Position numbers and translations under genes: made by a program
NCBI GenBank assembly: GCA_029204225.1
Contig: CM055099.1
Location: forward strand, 69,923,349-69,987,348
Direction: 5' to 3'
Origin: Diphasiastrum complanatum
Taxonomy: Eukaryota > Streptophyta > Lycopodiopsida > Lycopodiales > Lycopodiaceae
Length of the DNA stretch: 64,000 bases
Notes under the pieces: model-generated
Seen by the model: the letters and a program-made list of their open reading frames with translations, nothing else
Database searches by the model: none
Told to the model about the DNA's origin: nothing
Part shown: positions 30,050 to 40,994 of the stretch, one piece after another
How positions within the stretch are numbered: the first letter of the stretch is position 1
Layout: every line of letters starts with the position of its first letter

Positions 30050-31130
30050 ATTCTGGGAGGGGAAGCGTGTTTCTCAGATGGAAAAGTGGTGTGGCCGTTC
30101 TTGTGGAGGGCCCTGCTTCTTGAACTGGAGGTGCTTGAGATGGATTGAACTCCATTTGTCCAATGCCCGAGTCATCTTGCCCTTGATCTTGCGGTGGTGG
30201 CGAAATAGTTGGCACGATTGGCATGCCTTTGCAGTTGACTTAGTTGGTTTGAATGTAGCTAACTTAGTTAACCTATCCACAATTACCCAAATAAAATCGT
30301 TTTGTCGTTGGGTCTTCGGAAGTCCAATTACAAAATTTATAGGTATACTATCCCACCTCTTGTCCAGGATATCTAAGGGATGCAATAACTCTCTAGCCTC
30401 TAATCTCTTCTCACCAATTCTGGAGTCCTGTGTGTACTTGGATGACTTGCACATGGTGCGTTATGACACTCAAGACTAAACTTTTGTTTTCAATTCGTAA
30501 TTTCTTGGTACACAAATTTTTCTATTCCGAAACAATAATCCATTTCGAATGGTAAACCAGTCTTCTTATATTTTTTGGTTAATTGAGATCCCTGTGATTC
30601 AATCTCAATTCTATTCTCATTTTTGTTTCGCTTTGAACGAACATCCATGTTTGACCAAAATGAGAATCATTGTCATATCGTCCTCTCATTGAAAGACACA
30701 GATTATTTGAAATCTAGGTGAATGAAAGTTCATTTAACTCACCAATCAACTGAGAGCATCAACAACTTGATTAGAGCTACCTTTGGGTCTCATGATCATA
30801 TTCCTGCATAAGCTCAGCTCAACCCATCGAGCTTTAAATAAAAATCATGCCGATTGCGACAGTATTTCACAGGCTGTTGATCAATATACACTATATCAAA
30901 TAATGTCTCCAGGTTTTAAATGCATGGATCATAAGAATTAACTGCTTTTCCTGAGTTGTATAACGCAATTGAGGTCCAATGAATTTCTTGCTCTCAAATG
31001 CTATCAACCTATCATTTTGTAATAGAACTGCTCCAATCGCAGAATCACTTGCATCAATTCTCACGATGTAACTTAAATCTGGATCCACGACTTGTAACAC
31101 GGGAGCAGAAACAACCAAACTTTCTACTGA
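30050..31130 (-). pseudogene. Ty3/gypsy pol relic (RNase H and integrase start)
   Basis: The minus frame 30891-31118 reads PVLQVVDPDLSYIVRIDASD then SAIGAVLLQNDRLIAFESKK and LRYTTQEKQL, a Ty3/gypsy RNase H with the DASDxAIGAVL catalytic-site context. Downstream, broken frames include NQVVDALS (the 'vADALSR' hinge). At 30215-30454 there is WDSIPINFVIGLPKTQ then RQNDFIWVIVDRLTKLATF, the start of the integrase core with its first Asp. Similarity stops near 30215. A Pro/Gln-rich minus frame (30050-30224, VPTISPPPQDQGQ) follows and is not recognised. Several stops and frameshifts are present and no LTRs are located. Confidence 0.85.
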
Positions 31131-32030
31131 ACACTTTGCTTTTATCTTGCAAAAGCTAGTTCCATATAGTCTTGTCCCTTACCTAAGGATGTTGATAATG
31201 CTCACATTTTCTTAGATGTTACCACCCACCTTTGTGAATCTATCACATATTTTGCTATCATAGCATTACTTCTCCATGCCTTTTGCCGTGAAGGTGTTCC
31301 CTTGGCACAATTTTCTAAATATCTGACAACCTCGAATAAACTCAAGGCACTGCTTATTACTGCTCCCATTTTATGTTACCCAATTTTGGTAAAATTTCAT
31401 AGTTGAAATTCATGCCGATGTTGTGGGTCGGGGGCCATCTGTTGTTAAGACCAAGGTGTGACTGTCCATGGGTTGTGCAAACTTCCTTCTTATAGAGCCC
31501 CATGAAGAAGAGTTATTACCTATATTGTGTCACCATCCACTTTGACATGTACACAGACCAGCGCTGCACGCGTTCGGCTGCAACAGTGATCCGGAACGAG
31601 CATTCTGGATCGCTGGACAGTGGAACGCTGTTTGGATTGCTTTTTTTTTTCTTTCCATAAAAGTTTAAAAAAACACTAAATAGCCTTAAAAAAACCTTAA
31701 TAGTAGCAGAAATTTTTTAACAGACTGTCTAAACAATTTCACACACCAACAACTCTGTTTTTTTGAAAAAAGATCAAAAAAGAATAAGTTAGTGCACGTT
31801 CCAGGAAACTCTAATGGGATTTCCCAAATCGGGTTCTGGATCACGGTCCAGAACGGAACATGCAACTATGACACAGACCATCAATGCCTCTGTGCTCTTT
31901 ACACCAAGAAAGATAACACTTTACAAGGTCAGATGAAATCTTAGAAACCCGTTCCGACCCTTTTGGGCCGGAACGTACTGTACGTTCCGGAATGTACTGG
32001 GTCAGAACCTTTAAAAAAAAAAACCAGGTA
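31131..32030. other. non-coding stretch with scattered GTTCCGGA-type motifs
   Basis: No gene. Short related strings built on GGAACGTAC / GTTCCGG recur at about 31590-31640, 31795-31860 and 31945-32010, and again at 32368-32430. They are often followed by an A-run. They look like pieces of one dispersed repeat. Confidence 0.4.
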
Positions 32031-32037
32031 TTAAATC

Positions 32038-32222
32038 CTATGTATCTTTGACATCCGCAGAATTCCCTTTTTCAGCATCTTTCTCATTTCCCATCTGAAA
32101 CCTAGTTCTTTGCTTGCCGTGACCATCATCACGAAATGAAAAAGAACTATGTAAGCCCCGCGAAGTAAAAGACCTGCTACGTGTATTTGTGCTTGGGTCG
32201 TTGGCTGCAGAAATCCTTAGAT
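32038..32222 (-). pseudogene. unrecognised exon-like fragment
   Basis: The minus strand reads RISAANDPSTNTRSRSFTSR then GLHSSFSFRDDGHGKQRT, RFQMGNEKDAEKGNSADVKDT and a stop. Composition (Ser/Arg-rich, then polar) is protein-like, and a possible acceptor (TCTAAG|GATTTC) precedes it. It lies downstream, in the same orientation, of the 5-phosphatase exon at 32778-33017, but it does not match the next expected 5-phosphatase segment. It may be a fragment of another gene. Confidence 0.3.
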
Positions 32223-32777
32223 AAAAAATACATGGGCAACTATGGATGAAACACAGAAATAGTGTACCTACCATCTAGAGAAAAGAAGAAGAGGCTATAT
32301 CTATCTCTAAGAAAAGTAAGAAAATTAAGCTGTTTGACTATGAAGATTGTTGTAGTGACATGTATCCCGTTCTGACTTTTGGGCTGGAACGTACAATACA
32401 TTTGATACAGTACTGGGTTGGAATGTTTAAAAAAAAAACCCGAAACAGGTATCAAAACAGAGTGATCGTCTAACAATTGACTAAGGAAGCCCCTGAAAGG
32501 AAGAGTCAACAGAAGAGAACACACTCAATCCTTCCTACAATACCGATTTGTATGACTAATGGAAGACAACTGATCTCCCTGCCTGATCTTAGAACTTACT
32601 GAGTGCCTGGTTTGTCATCGTGGGAGATATAAGCCAAGGATCCTAAACTTGATGGGAGTAACCAGCAGGCATGAAAATTTTGACACAGAGAATCCTTGCA
32701 AAGGAGCAAATTTGATGTGAGCTACTGTTATAAGCTTACCTGGATGTTAAACATTGGTCAAAGGCAAGATTAATCAC

Positions 32778-33017
32778 CTTCTGTCCATAGTAGCCCATTA
32801 GTCCACACCCAACACATGAAACTTTCAAGATATGCACATGGCGACAGTTCTTTTTGCACCCAGATGGTGATAAATATGCCCACCATCTGCTGGCTGATGA
32901 TCCGAGTATATGGGTCACAACCTTGCTCAGACTCAGCTCCTAGTGGCTCATCATTTGTAGGAGACAATGGTTCTCCAGAAAAAGCAGTTTTGCTAAATGA
33001 TTGAGGTTTGCTTTTTG
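32778..33017 (-). pseudogene. inositol polyphosphate 5-phosphatase exon fragment
   Basis: The minus strand gives DPYTRIISQQMVGIFITIWV and, after a one-base frameshift at about 32850, HVHILKVSCVGCGLMGYYGQK. This matches the plant type I inositol polyphosphate 5-phosphatase signature 'YVRIxSKQMVGIFxxIWVRR...K VSCVGxGxMGYxGNKG'. The exon has a good acceptor (GATTACAG|) and a possible donor at AGAAG|GTGATT, or at CCAG|GTAAGC further on near 32741. Family members hydrolyse the 5-phosphate of inositol phosphates and phosphoinositides. The catalytic core that should follow (the HLTSGEK and WLGDLNYR blocks) is not found. The frameshift and missing exons mark it as a captured or degraded fragment. Confidence 0.7.
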
Positions 33018-33425
33018 CTGTAATCCCTTGATAGAAAATTAAGTATTTTTTAGATTTTTAGTTTGGTAAAGTTCCGGAATGGGCAACTATGGTGTCAAGC
33101 ATAAAAGCTATAGTTTTTGAATGGTTGGATGCGTTTGTATGAATTTCCTTAGAATTTTATAGTCCATTCTTTTTAACAGTCTGTGCAAGTTTATTGATGA
33201 AATATCTCAAGTACATCTAGTTTATGTACACAAATTTGTTTTGATTTTTTGGGATAGATTTTCTTCTTTTATACTTTATTACTTGATGCTAGTGTGCGAA
33301 GCCAAAACAATGTAGAATTTTAAACTTTTCTTTTGATAACAAATCTGCAACTTCTGTGAAATCATTGTCTTGGTAAGTAGTACAAGAAGTATAAGTTGGT
33401 TATATGCTGTCACTCTTGTATGTAG

Positions 33426-36400
33426 CTTTCTGTACTTTTGGCGAAGAAGAATGAGAAAATAGAAAAACCGGCCGTAGAAGGTGATGCTGCTGACAAAGAA
33501 GAGCATGATACACAAGAAGCCACGAACACAATGGAACACCTTATGGATGAAGAAAAGGAATCTCAGGAAGCAACGAATGTAGATACAGAGGTACTTGCTC
33601 TTTAGGAAGATTTTTTGCATGATGTATGATGTTGATGAACATACTTTTGGGCATAAAAGATCCTTTGTTTTTTAATGTACTTTTCCTTTTTTATAAATTT
33701 GTGCTTGGTTGATTTCATTTTGTGGTGTGCACACATTTTTTCGCATAAATTAAGATCTCTGTTTGAGCATAAGTTTTCAGAAATTGCCTGCCTTCATGCC
33801 TTCTGTGTTAGAAGTCACTATTTGTCCTATTTTTCCTTTAATGGAGATGCTCTGATTGCGAAAGTTGAGGTACCAAAAGGTACACTTTGAACGGCTGTTA
33901 GGGGTCATCAGAGTTTATTTTCTCCTTGGGTGGAATCTTCTCCAAAGATAGTATGGCGAGTACAGAGCTTTCTCCAGGCTTGGATTGCGTGACTTCATGG
34001 GGTTAATGCCTTATTTAATGAAGTTGGGGCAATGTACATGGTTTTGAGGACCCAAGGAGCATTTTTTAACTTCTGGTCCATGTCCTCAAGTTTGAAGGGG
34101 CCCAACTCATAATGGAGGGTCCATGGGGCAAGTGACCTTCTTCTCCAATTAGCACTTGGCTGTTCAATGCCAAGGGTTTACATTTGCATTTGTAACTCCT
34201 ATGTTCTTGGCTGTTGAATATTCCACAGAGGGAACCATTGGCCTTTGAATTTCTCTATCTCTGCTGAGAGAGGAGGAAGAGCCTGAAGAGGCTGGAGGGA
34301 CTAGAGAGAGTGGCAATGCTTGTGTACATACATTCTTTGTATAGAGATTTGTTTCCATTGATATCCTACTTTGCTTTCACTTGTATGCATAATTGTGATT
34401 GTTCATAGTTAGTCACTTAATTCATTGTGAATGTTTTTGCTTCTAATTCACCTTAAATTCCGACATGGTATCAGAGCGGGTTCATAGGTTGCATGATTAA
34501 CACTCATAACCTCTACATCCTAGAGATTATGATGCATATTGGAAGGTAGGCAGTAGAGATTTGTCTCCATTGATATCCTACTTTACTTCCACTTGTATGC
34601 ATAATTTGTTATTGTTCATAGAACGTGAGTCACTTAATTCATTGTGAATGTTTCGCTTTTAGTTCACGTTGAATTCCGACAATTTGGACTTTGGGGACAT
34701 TCTAACATTAGGATTGTCATTCAAGTCATAGATGGTTATGATGAAAACTGAATTTCTTCGAACGAGTCAAAAGCATGAGTAAATTCACAAAATTAGACCA
34801 GAAACTTTCATATTTCTAATGTTAATCCAACACTTGACAATCCACATCGACCATCCACATGAATCCTCACCAGGATTGATGATGTTGGCAATCCTGGGTA
34901 TGGGTTTCTTGGTACGATACATGCACTTCCAGCATAGAAATAGAAGCCCACATAGGCTACCAATCAACACGACAAATAGCAGTGAGTACAGCCTACTACC
35001 AATCAACACAACAAACAACAGTGAGGACTGCTTTTTGATGTACTTCTGTTTGTAGTTCTGAAGATGTAGAGCTCTCTTGTTTTGTCCTTCTATATTATAC
35101 AATATGTAATATGGTCTTGCAGTTCTTGGCAGTCACTAGATTAGAGTGCGTGTTTTCTGCATTTGCTTTCTGCCCCAACATTGGCTATGGGCCCACACAC
35201 AATGCTCATGCTTCTTTGCTGGCCCAAGAAAGGAGATGACTGGCTACTCCAGGTCACCCAGTTAAAAATGGCAGTTCCTACCAGTCACCCAGGAATCAAC
35301 TTCTGAAGTGGACTAGAGAGTCTTCCATATTGCTTGTTCTTTCTTCTCCTTCTCTCTACACTGCCGTCCAATGATGACTGTTTGTTGTGATGCTTCTTCC
35401 CTTGCCTTCTCCTCGTGATCTCTCAAGCATCCCTTCATGTATTTCATAGTGTTTGATAGTTCTGAAGCATGATCGTGAAGATGGCTATTGATAATAATAA
35501 TTGCTCAGTGGCAAGCAATAGAAAAGTTCAATGGGGAGAACTTCCATTTATTGAAGCTCAAGGTGGAGATGCTCCCACATGACAATGATCTGTGGGAGAT
35601 CGTCGCAGGCGAAGAAGAGAAGCCAGATGATCCTTGAGGAGGGGCAATATATGGGCATAAAAAGGGAACACAACAAAAGCTCTACATTTGCTAAGCATTG
35701 ATGAGCAGATGCATGATTACTCTGCTCGTACATCCAAGCTAGTCTGGGATATGTTGAAAGGATTGTATGAATCTTCTTCCATATGGGAAGTCGCCCTGCT
35801 CAAAATGTTAAAAACTGATTCCATGAACAAGCATTTTCAAAAGGTGCAAACCAGAAGCTTGCTGCCATCCAATGCAAGATTGACGTAGATGAGAAGATAG
35901 TTTGTCTTCCGGAGTCTTATGCTTTCGTTCTTGCAAGCACACTGGGAATGACAAGCATCAAAGCAAATCGCTCCTACTTCAAATAGAACTGTGAGAGTGG
36001 AACCAGATATGGAGAGAAGCTTGCTCTCGTTGCAGGAGCAAACAAAAAGATGTCTCACAAAAAAAAGTGTAGCTTATTGCGGCAAGCTTGGGGCTGAATG
36101 TTTTCAATTGTACATGTCAGGCAAGTTAGTGAGAGGTTTTGAATGACTTCTTCTAAGTAAGCTGGAAGGCAAACTAGTGTTACAGTGTTTGAGCTACTAG
36201 AGAGCTTGTTACGCTAATTTAACACTTGACAATCCATGTTGGCTATCCACCTGAATCCTCACCATGAGTGATGATGCTAGCAATCCTAGGTATGGGTTTC
36301 TTGGTATGATATTCCAGCCTATAAATGGAAGCGTTGATGTTACTTGTGTTCTTACTTTAATAAAGATGTTTTGTTGGTCTATATAATATTACAATATGTG

Positions 36401-37122
36401 AATATGGTCTTGCAGTTTTTGACAATCACTAGAATAGAGTGTGTGTTGCTTTATGCCCCAATACATATGACTATTATTCTCCAGAAGATCTATCAGGAAC
36501 AGATGACAACACCTTGCGTTGCAGTCCTGCCTTTCTGAGTTTGCCCCCTTAGTATTTCACAACCCCTTTAACTGAAACTTTTCAAATGAGGCCTATTCCT
36601 GTTATGTACAGTCTCATGCTTGAGGTGACTATGGTGCCCAATGTATTCTAGGAAGAAAGATTTGGTGCTCAAATGTGATCATTTCACTTCTGTTTGCTTC
36701 ACAGGAGGTGGAAGTCCCTACCCTTATTGTTGACTCAGATAAACATAAAATGTCAGAAGAATCTGAACCAGCTCGTGATGACAATTTTGATCCAAGCATA
36801 ATGGGTCTATCTAGGCAAGATTCCGAAACAGCACCAGAGTTGAAGAGTCCTCATCCAGATCATGGCGAAGCTCAGCAGGATAAAGAAGGTAATACAAAAA
36901 GAACCTGGACAGCAAAGCAGTCATATTAATAGTGGAAGCCTCTGAAGATATTATGCAGGCATGATTATGTGATTTTATGAACAACGGGGCAGTTTCTTCC
37001 TGCCCAACAAGGATTGGCAGAAATTTAATTTTGCATATTTAGTTCACTGACTTTTCTGCTGGTACTTATGCATATTTTGCTGTGATCTTGTTTGTATTCT
37101 TCTTTTGTTCTTTGCAGGATGA
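33426..37122 (+). CDS. candidate 3' exons of a gene for an acidic protein
   Basis: Exon 33426-33590 (acceptor TGTATGTAG, donor GAG|GTACTT) encodes 55 in-frame residues starting LSVLLAKKNEKIEKPAVEGD and rich in Glu/Asp. The next acceptor (TTCACAG|GAGGTG) opens 36705-36888 in the same phase (EVEVPTLIVDSDKHKMSEES), ending at donor AAG|GTAATA. The last acceptor (TTTGCAG, 37117) gives a stop after one codon at 37122. Both exons are open, have matching phases and an acidic Ser/Glu composition, so they probably belong together. The protein family is not recognised with confidence. A link to the candidate first exon at 22147 is possible but unproven. The 3.1-kb intron contains two LTR-element remnants. 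It may be a live gene or a pseudogene. Confidence 0.45.
33896..34681 (+). mobile_element. internally deleted copia element remnant
   Basis: A 570-bp LTR (33896-34465, starts TGTTAGGGG, ends CCGACA) is followed directly by TGGTATCAGAGC, a perfect Met-tRNA copia primer site (34466-34477). About 75 bp of leader follow, then a second, 5'-truncated LTR copy (about 34551-34681, also ending CCGACA). The two LTR ends align closely (GTATGCATAATTGT, AATTCATTGTGAATGTTT). Flanking pentamers ACGGC and ATTTG do not match. The whole coding region is lost. It lies inside the proposed intron 33591-36704. Confidence 0.8.
34820..36463 (+). mobile_element. short copia element with gag relic
   Basis: LTR-like direct repeats 34820-35180 (TGTTAATCC...GCCCCAACA) and 36207-36463 (TGTTACGC...GCCCCAATA) share long stretches (ACACTTGACAATCCA, TATGGGTTTCTTGGTA, ATATGGTCTTGCAGTT). 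The right copy lacks about 100 bp. Between them, plus frames give copia gag text: KFNGENFHLLKLKVEMLPHD, DNDLWEIVAG, SIDEQMHDYSARTSKLVWDM, LKGLYESSSIWEVALLKML. Frameshifts are frequent, and there is no protease, integrase or RT. Flanks TCTAA and CATAT do not match. The primer site after the left LTR is unrecognisable. Confidence 0.7.
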
Positions 37123-39079
37123 GAAGACTAATCAGGTTCCTGCTGGAAGCCAGAGTGTATGAAGGGTGATGATACTGAGATGCTTGCAGTATCTAGTGAT
37201 GCAAGTGAGAGTGAGGGCAAAGGATGAGTTTGATGTATTTTGTCCAGCTAATGAACAGGCTTGAACTCTAATTTGTCTTGTGTGGTGATATTGGCAAAGA
37301 GTTCATCAGTCATGCAGTGGATTAAGTGTGTTTGAGCACTGATGTCTAACACTCACAATATTCGTGGACATGGAGACTCCACTGAGGCAATCACTGTCGA
37401 CATTTAGATGCTCTCAGTAGGGTTTAGGGTACAGCTGGTAGTGTTGACAATAACATGATCAGATGAAATTTGGGTCGGACATCTTTTTGCACTATCCTTA
37501 TTCCTTATCTTTGTTAAAGAAAGTTTTTGGAAATGATTGCTCCAGCGAGGAGTGCTTATCCTTCACCTAGAGTCGCATTTCTCTTCAATCATCAATTTTC
37601 TGGCAATCGTAAGACTGAAATTGGAAAATCATCTGGCTGAAGCCTTGAGCTGAGCCGAGTTTAGGGTTTACTGCTTATTTTGGCAAATATCGAATGTATA
37701 ATTTTGTTTCATGTCTTTCATGAATGCAATAAAAAATGCTTTACTCTATTGCATGTGACAAAGGACGTCCACAGACGAGTATCTGTAGACAAGGAACCCA
37801 TATTTGGGTGTGCTAAGTTTTGCCATGATTGTATCTTCGACAACGTAGCATGCCAGACATTTACAATCACTTCTAAATATCAATATAGGTAGCCTGTTCC
37901 TAAACTAAAACTCATGCGAAGATGCTCTTAGGAACAGGAACATGAAGAAAAATAGAAACGGAACTTAGGAATAGACATAGGAAGAGCAAGAAAAATCACA
38001 ATCTCAGAAATCTGCTTAGGAACAGGAACATGAAGCCCTATGAACTTAGGAACTAGAACATGAAAAATGACTTAGGAACAAGAACAAGAACAAGAAGCTC
38101 TAGGAACAGGGGAACATGAACGGGAAATCAGCAACTTAAGTTGAACACAAACAAGAACACGAATAGAAACCTTCAATTTTTTATGCATGGACTCAAGAAC
38201 TTAGGTTTCAATAGGAATAGGAGTAGGGACATAAATTCTTTTATGATGCAAGGTTACCAGCCTATCCTAATCGGTCGATTTGAATATGTTACCCTGGTTC
38301 GAATCGAGAAATAATTCAACCCTTTTTATTTTGTTCTTGTTTTTGGGGGGGATTGTGGAGACTAGTAAGTCTACACATTAAACAAGTTACACTAGTTGGT
38401 GATTGTAGCAAGGTTACCAAGTAGCATGTATAGCCTTGAGTGCTGAGCAGTGAGGCAAGAGTCAGGAGTTAGGACTTTTGTCCCAGGAGTCGGGTGTCGG
38501 GACTTAGGAGTATCCAATTGGCATATCCTTTTTAGTACTTGGCCTTGTTTTTGAAGACGAGAGCATAGACAACTGAAAAGATAAACAATATAAAATATAT
38601 CCTTGATGACATCCTCTAGTACACTATACAATGTACAACAATATTCTCTAGAAACATGAGTATTCATTAGGGCCCTTTTTGAACTAAAAAAGGGCCTCTT
38701 CTTTGCCTAAACAAGTTTCTTAATCATAATTAGTTTAGTGCTAATTCATCCTACGTGGCACCGTTACCATGGGTTACCACACAGTGAGCATGGGTTAAGA
38801 ACTAATTCTAAGATCTATTTTCATATACTTTTGTAGGTTTGTTGCATAGACTATACTAGGATAGCCTTAGAGTAGGACAAGGCCTTTTATTGAATGCCAT
38901 TCCAAAAGTACAACACATAGGCCCTAGGCATGACACAATACTCATGCCATACTCAGTTCAAATGCATACTTCAAACTAACATTAAGCCAAATTCGTTTTT
39001 GAAAAACATTATATCAAAGTTTGATATTTCTTTTTGGATCGTGGACATTTTCAAGATGGGAACAAAATTTCACTAGCAT
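37123..39079. other. non-coding stretch with degenerate short repeats
   Basis: At 37890-38240 the motif CTTAGGAACAGGAACATGAA recurs irregularly about ten times. At 38435-38515 a GGAGTCGGG / GTCAGGAGTTAGG repeat occurs. No gene is recognised. A T-rich then G-run (38341-38350) lies at the right side. Confidence 0.5.
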
Positions 39080-40312
39080 GTGAAGCTAGAGAAAGAATAT
39101 TCCACAACCAAAGTTGCATGGGGTGTTAATTTGAACTCATATGAAATGCATTGTTGGAGGTTAGAAGGCATGAAGAATGTAAAAGGTGATTTGTACCCAC
39201 CTAATCCATTGTCAATTATTTCTTCTCAATTTTGTGATGTACATAAGGTTCGTTGGTGATGGTGCCAACGGACTTCTTGGCTACTGTAGAGTTATGGATT
39301 CTCAAAGAATCCAAGTTGAAATGTCGGCAAATCATAAGCGTTCATATCTTGAACATGAATGAGCAATTAAAATCATTGCAAGGAACAAATCAGACATTGG
39401 CTAAAGAAATGACAAATCTAAAATTAAAGCTCACTAGTTTTGTCACAAAGGTTGAAGAATTGCAATCTTCAAACATTAGTCTTCAAAAGATGTTATATGG
39501 ATTACAACGAAAGCGTCGAGTCTCAACAGATGACCAATTAAAAGAAAATACAAAAAGACACAAACTAGATGTTCTGACACCAGGTGGTGGTGCTAGTAAA
39601 AGACATAAGAGATTGACGAAAGAGTTTGTGAAAAACATGGTCGGAGAAAATCTTCATAGCACCAAATATATGAAGTATTTCATGGAGGGTAAAGATTTGA
39701 TGCAAATTGTGGAAAATGACACGAGTGATTCATTTCGTTTAAAGATTGCAAGAAGACTTGCCACCAAGTTCATCCAAATGCTAGAGGGATGGTTTATGCA
39801 TGTGATTAAGGAGGTGTGAGTCGAAGAGGATACAGAGCATTGAAATTTTTTTATGAAGAAATATGACCAAAAGGGATTGAAATGACATCAAATATTACTT
39901 GCTTACAAATGCTTCAATCTACGAAATGAGAATGCAACTCATTCATAGAAAATGAATTAGGTGAATTTTTTCATATTGAGGATACTTATACAATATCCAA
40001 CAAGAAAAAGAGATCTATCATTCATTTTCATTATAACCAATACAACAATATATTTTTGGATCTGGAAAAGGTCCAAGCAATGATGATATGACATTACGAT
40101 GTCAAAAGAGATGATGAGTTCGTTTTACAGCTATTTCAATTTTTATTTTTCTATTTATCGTCAGCAAAAATGCTTTTGTGTATGTTATTTACGAGAATTC
40201 AGTGTTGTAGATTCTAGAGGCAAAGTTATGTTTGTCATTAAGTTGGATGAAGTAGACATTAGAGGAGTTCCAAGGCCCAAAAGGGCTGTCTAAGAAATGC
40301 CACGTAAGAGAG
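39080..40312 (+). pseudogene. gene A relic, unit alpha (5' part only)
   Basis: The most diverged of three homologues of gene A. Plus-strand text in successive frames: KNVKGDLYPPNPLSIISSQF, NGLLGYCRVMDSQ, then a 188-codon frame (39253-39819) with a coiled coil (KSLQGTNQTLAKEMTNLKLK), a basic patch (RKRRVS...KRHKR) and a helical block. After 39819, broken frames give GVSRRGYRALKFF, FFHIEDTYTI and finally GKVMFVIKLDEVDI. These align in order with ISREAYATIF, FHIEEVYET and GKIIIVLKLDESEI of the unit at 53-55 kb. It stops near 40312, before the second catalytic block. Unlike the other units, no intron interrupts the join between the coiled coil and the next block. Confidence 0.65.
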
Positions 40313-40985
40313 AGAAAATCGTCGGATTTTAAAACTCCGACTGAGTTTTTGGTCTGCCCGCACAACTCCGATGACTTGACCTCACTAGTAACGTATGTAG
40401 TTAACTGGAAGTTGGGTAGCCGCAACGCGTGGGGTCCATACTTCAAGATTCTATTTTCTACCATTAACTAACATAACTTCTCATGTAAATGCAAATCGTA
40501 TTGCACATCAAAGTTTTCTTTCCATCTACTCATAGCGTTCACATCAAAGGAAAACAGTCTTATCGATTTGAAAATCATGGCAAAAAACTTTGAATATTTT
40601 GGATCACAATGAGAGCTAACGTGAATCTAAATTTTTGCAATTCAGACGATATGGAGTGTGTTGGATCAAATGGAACGGCAAGGTTATTTCAAACTTTTGC
40701 AGTTCAAAAATTTGCAATTTCAACACATCTATTGAAAAATATTTTTCTCATAACTACAAAGCTTTGATTTTGCATATAAAGCAAGAAACATGGAGTGTGA
40801 TGGATCAAAAAGAGCGCCAAGGTCATTTCAAACTTTTCCAATTAAGTTTTTTTTTTTTTTAATTAAGATGAGTTTTAATAGCTTACAAGATATATAACAA
40901 GTTGTTTTTCTACTACATTAATCTATCGATTATTAAGATGTCTAAATATCATCTCCATATTGATCTTGCCACATAATATGCTCCA
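40313..40985. other. spacer between gene A relics
   Basis: No coding potential recognised. It separates the alpha unit from unit 1 in the same orientation. TCATTTCAAACTTTT-type short direct repeats at 40680-40850 (two copies about 125 bp apart, each after ATGGAGTGTGTTGGATCAAA / ATGGAGTGTGATGGATCAAA). Confidence 0.45.
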
Positions 40986-40994
40986 CTGTCGAGA

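Noticed and set aside
34441-34480. Possible tRNA gene around TGGTATCAGAGC
   Set aside because: It is the LTR primer-binding site. No cloverleaf can be drawn around it.
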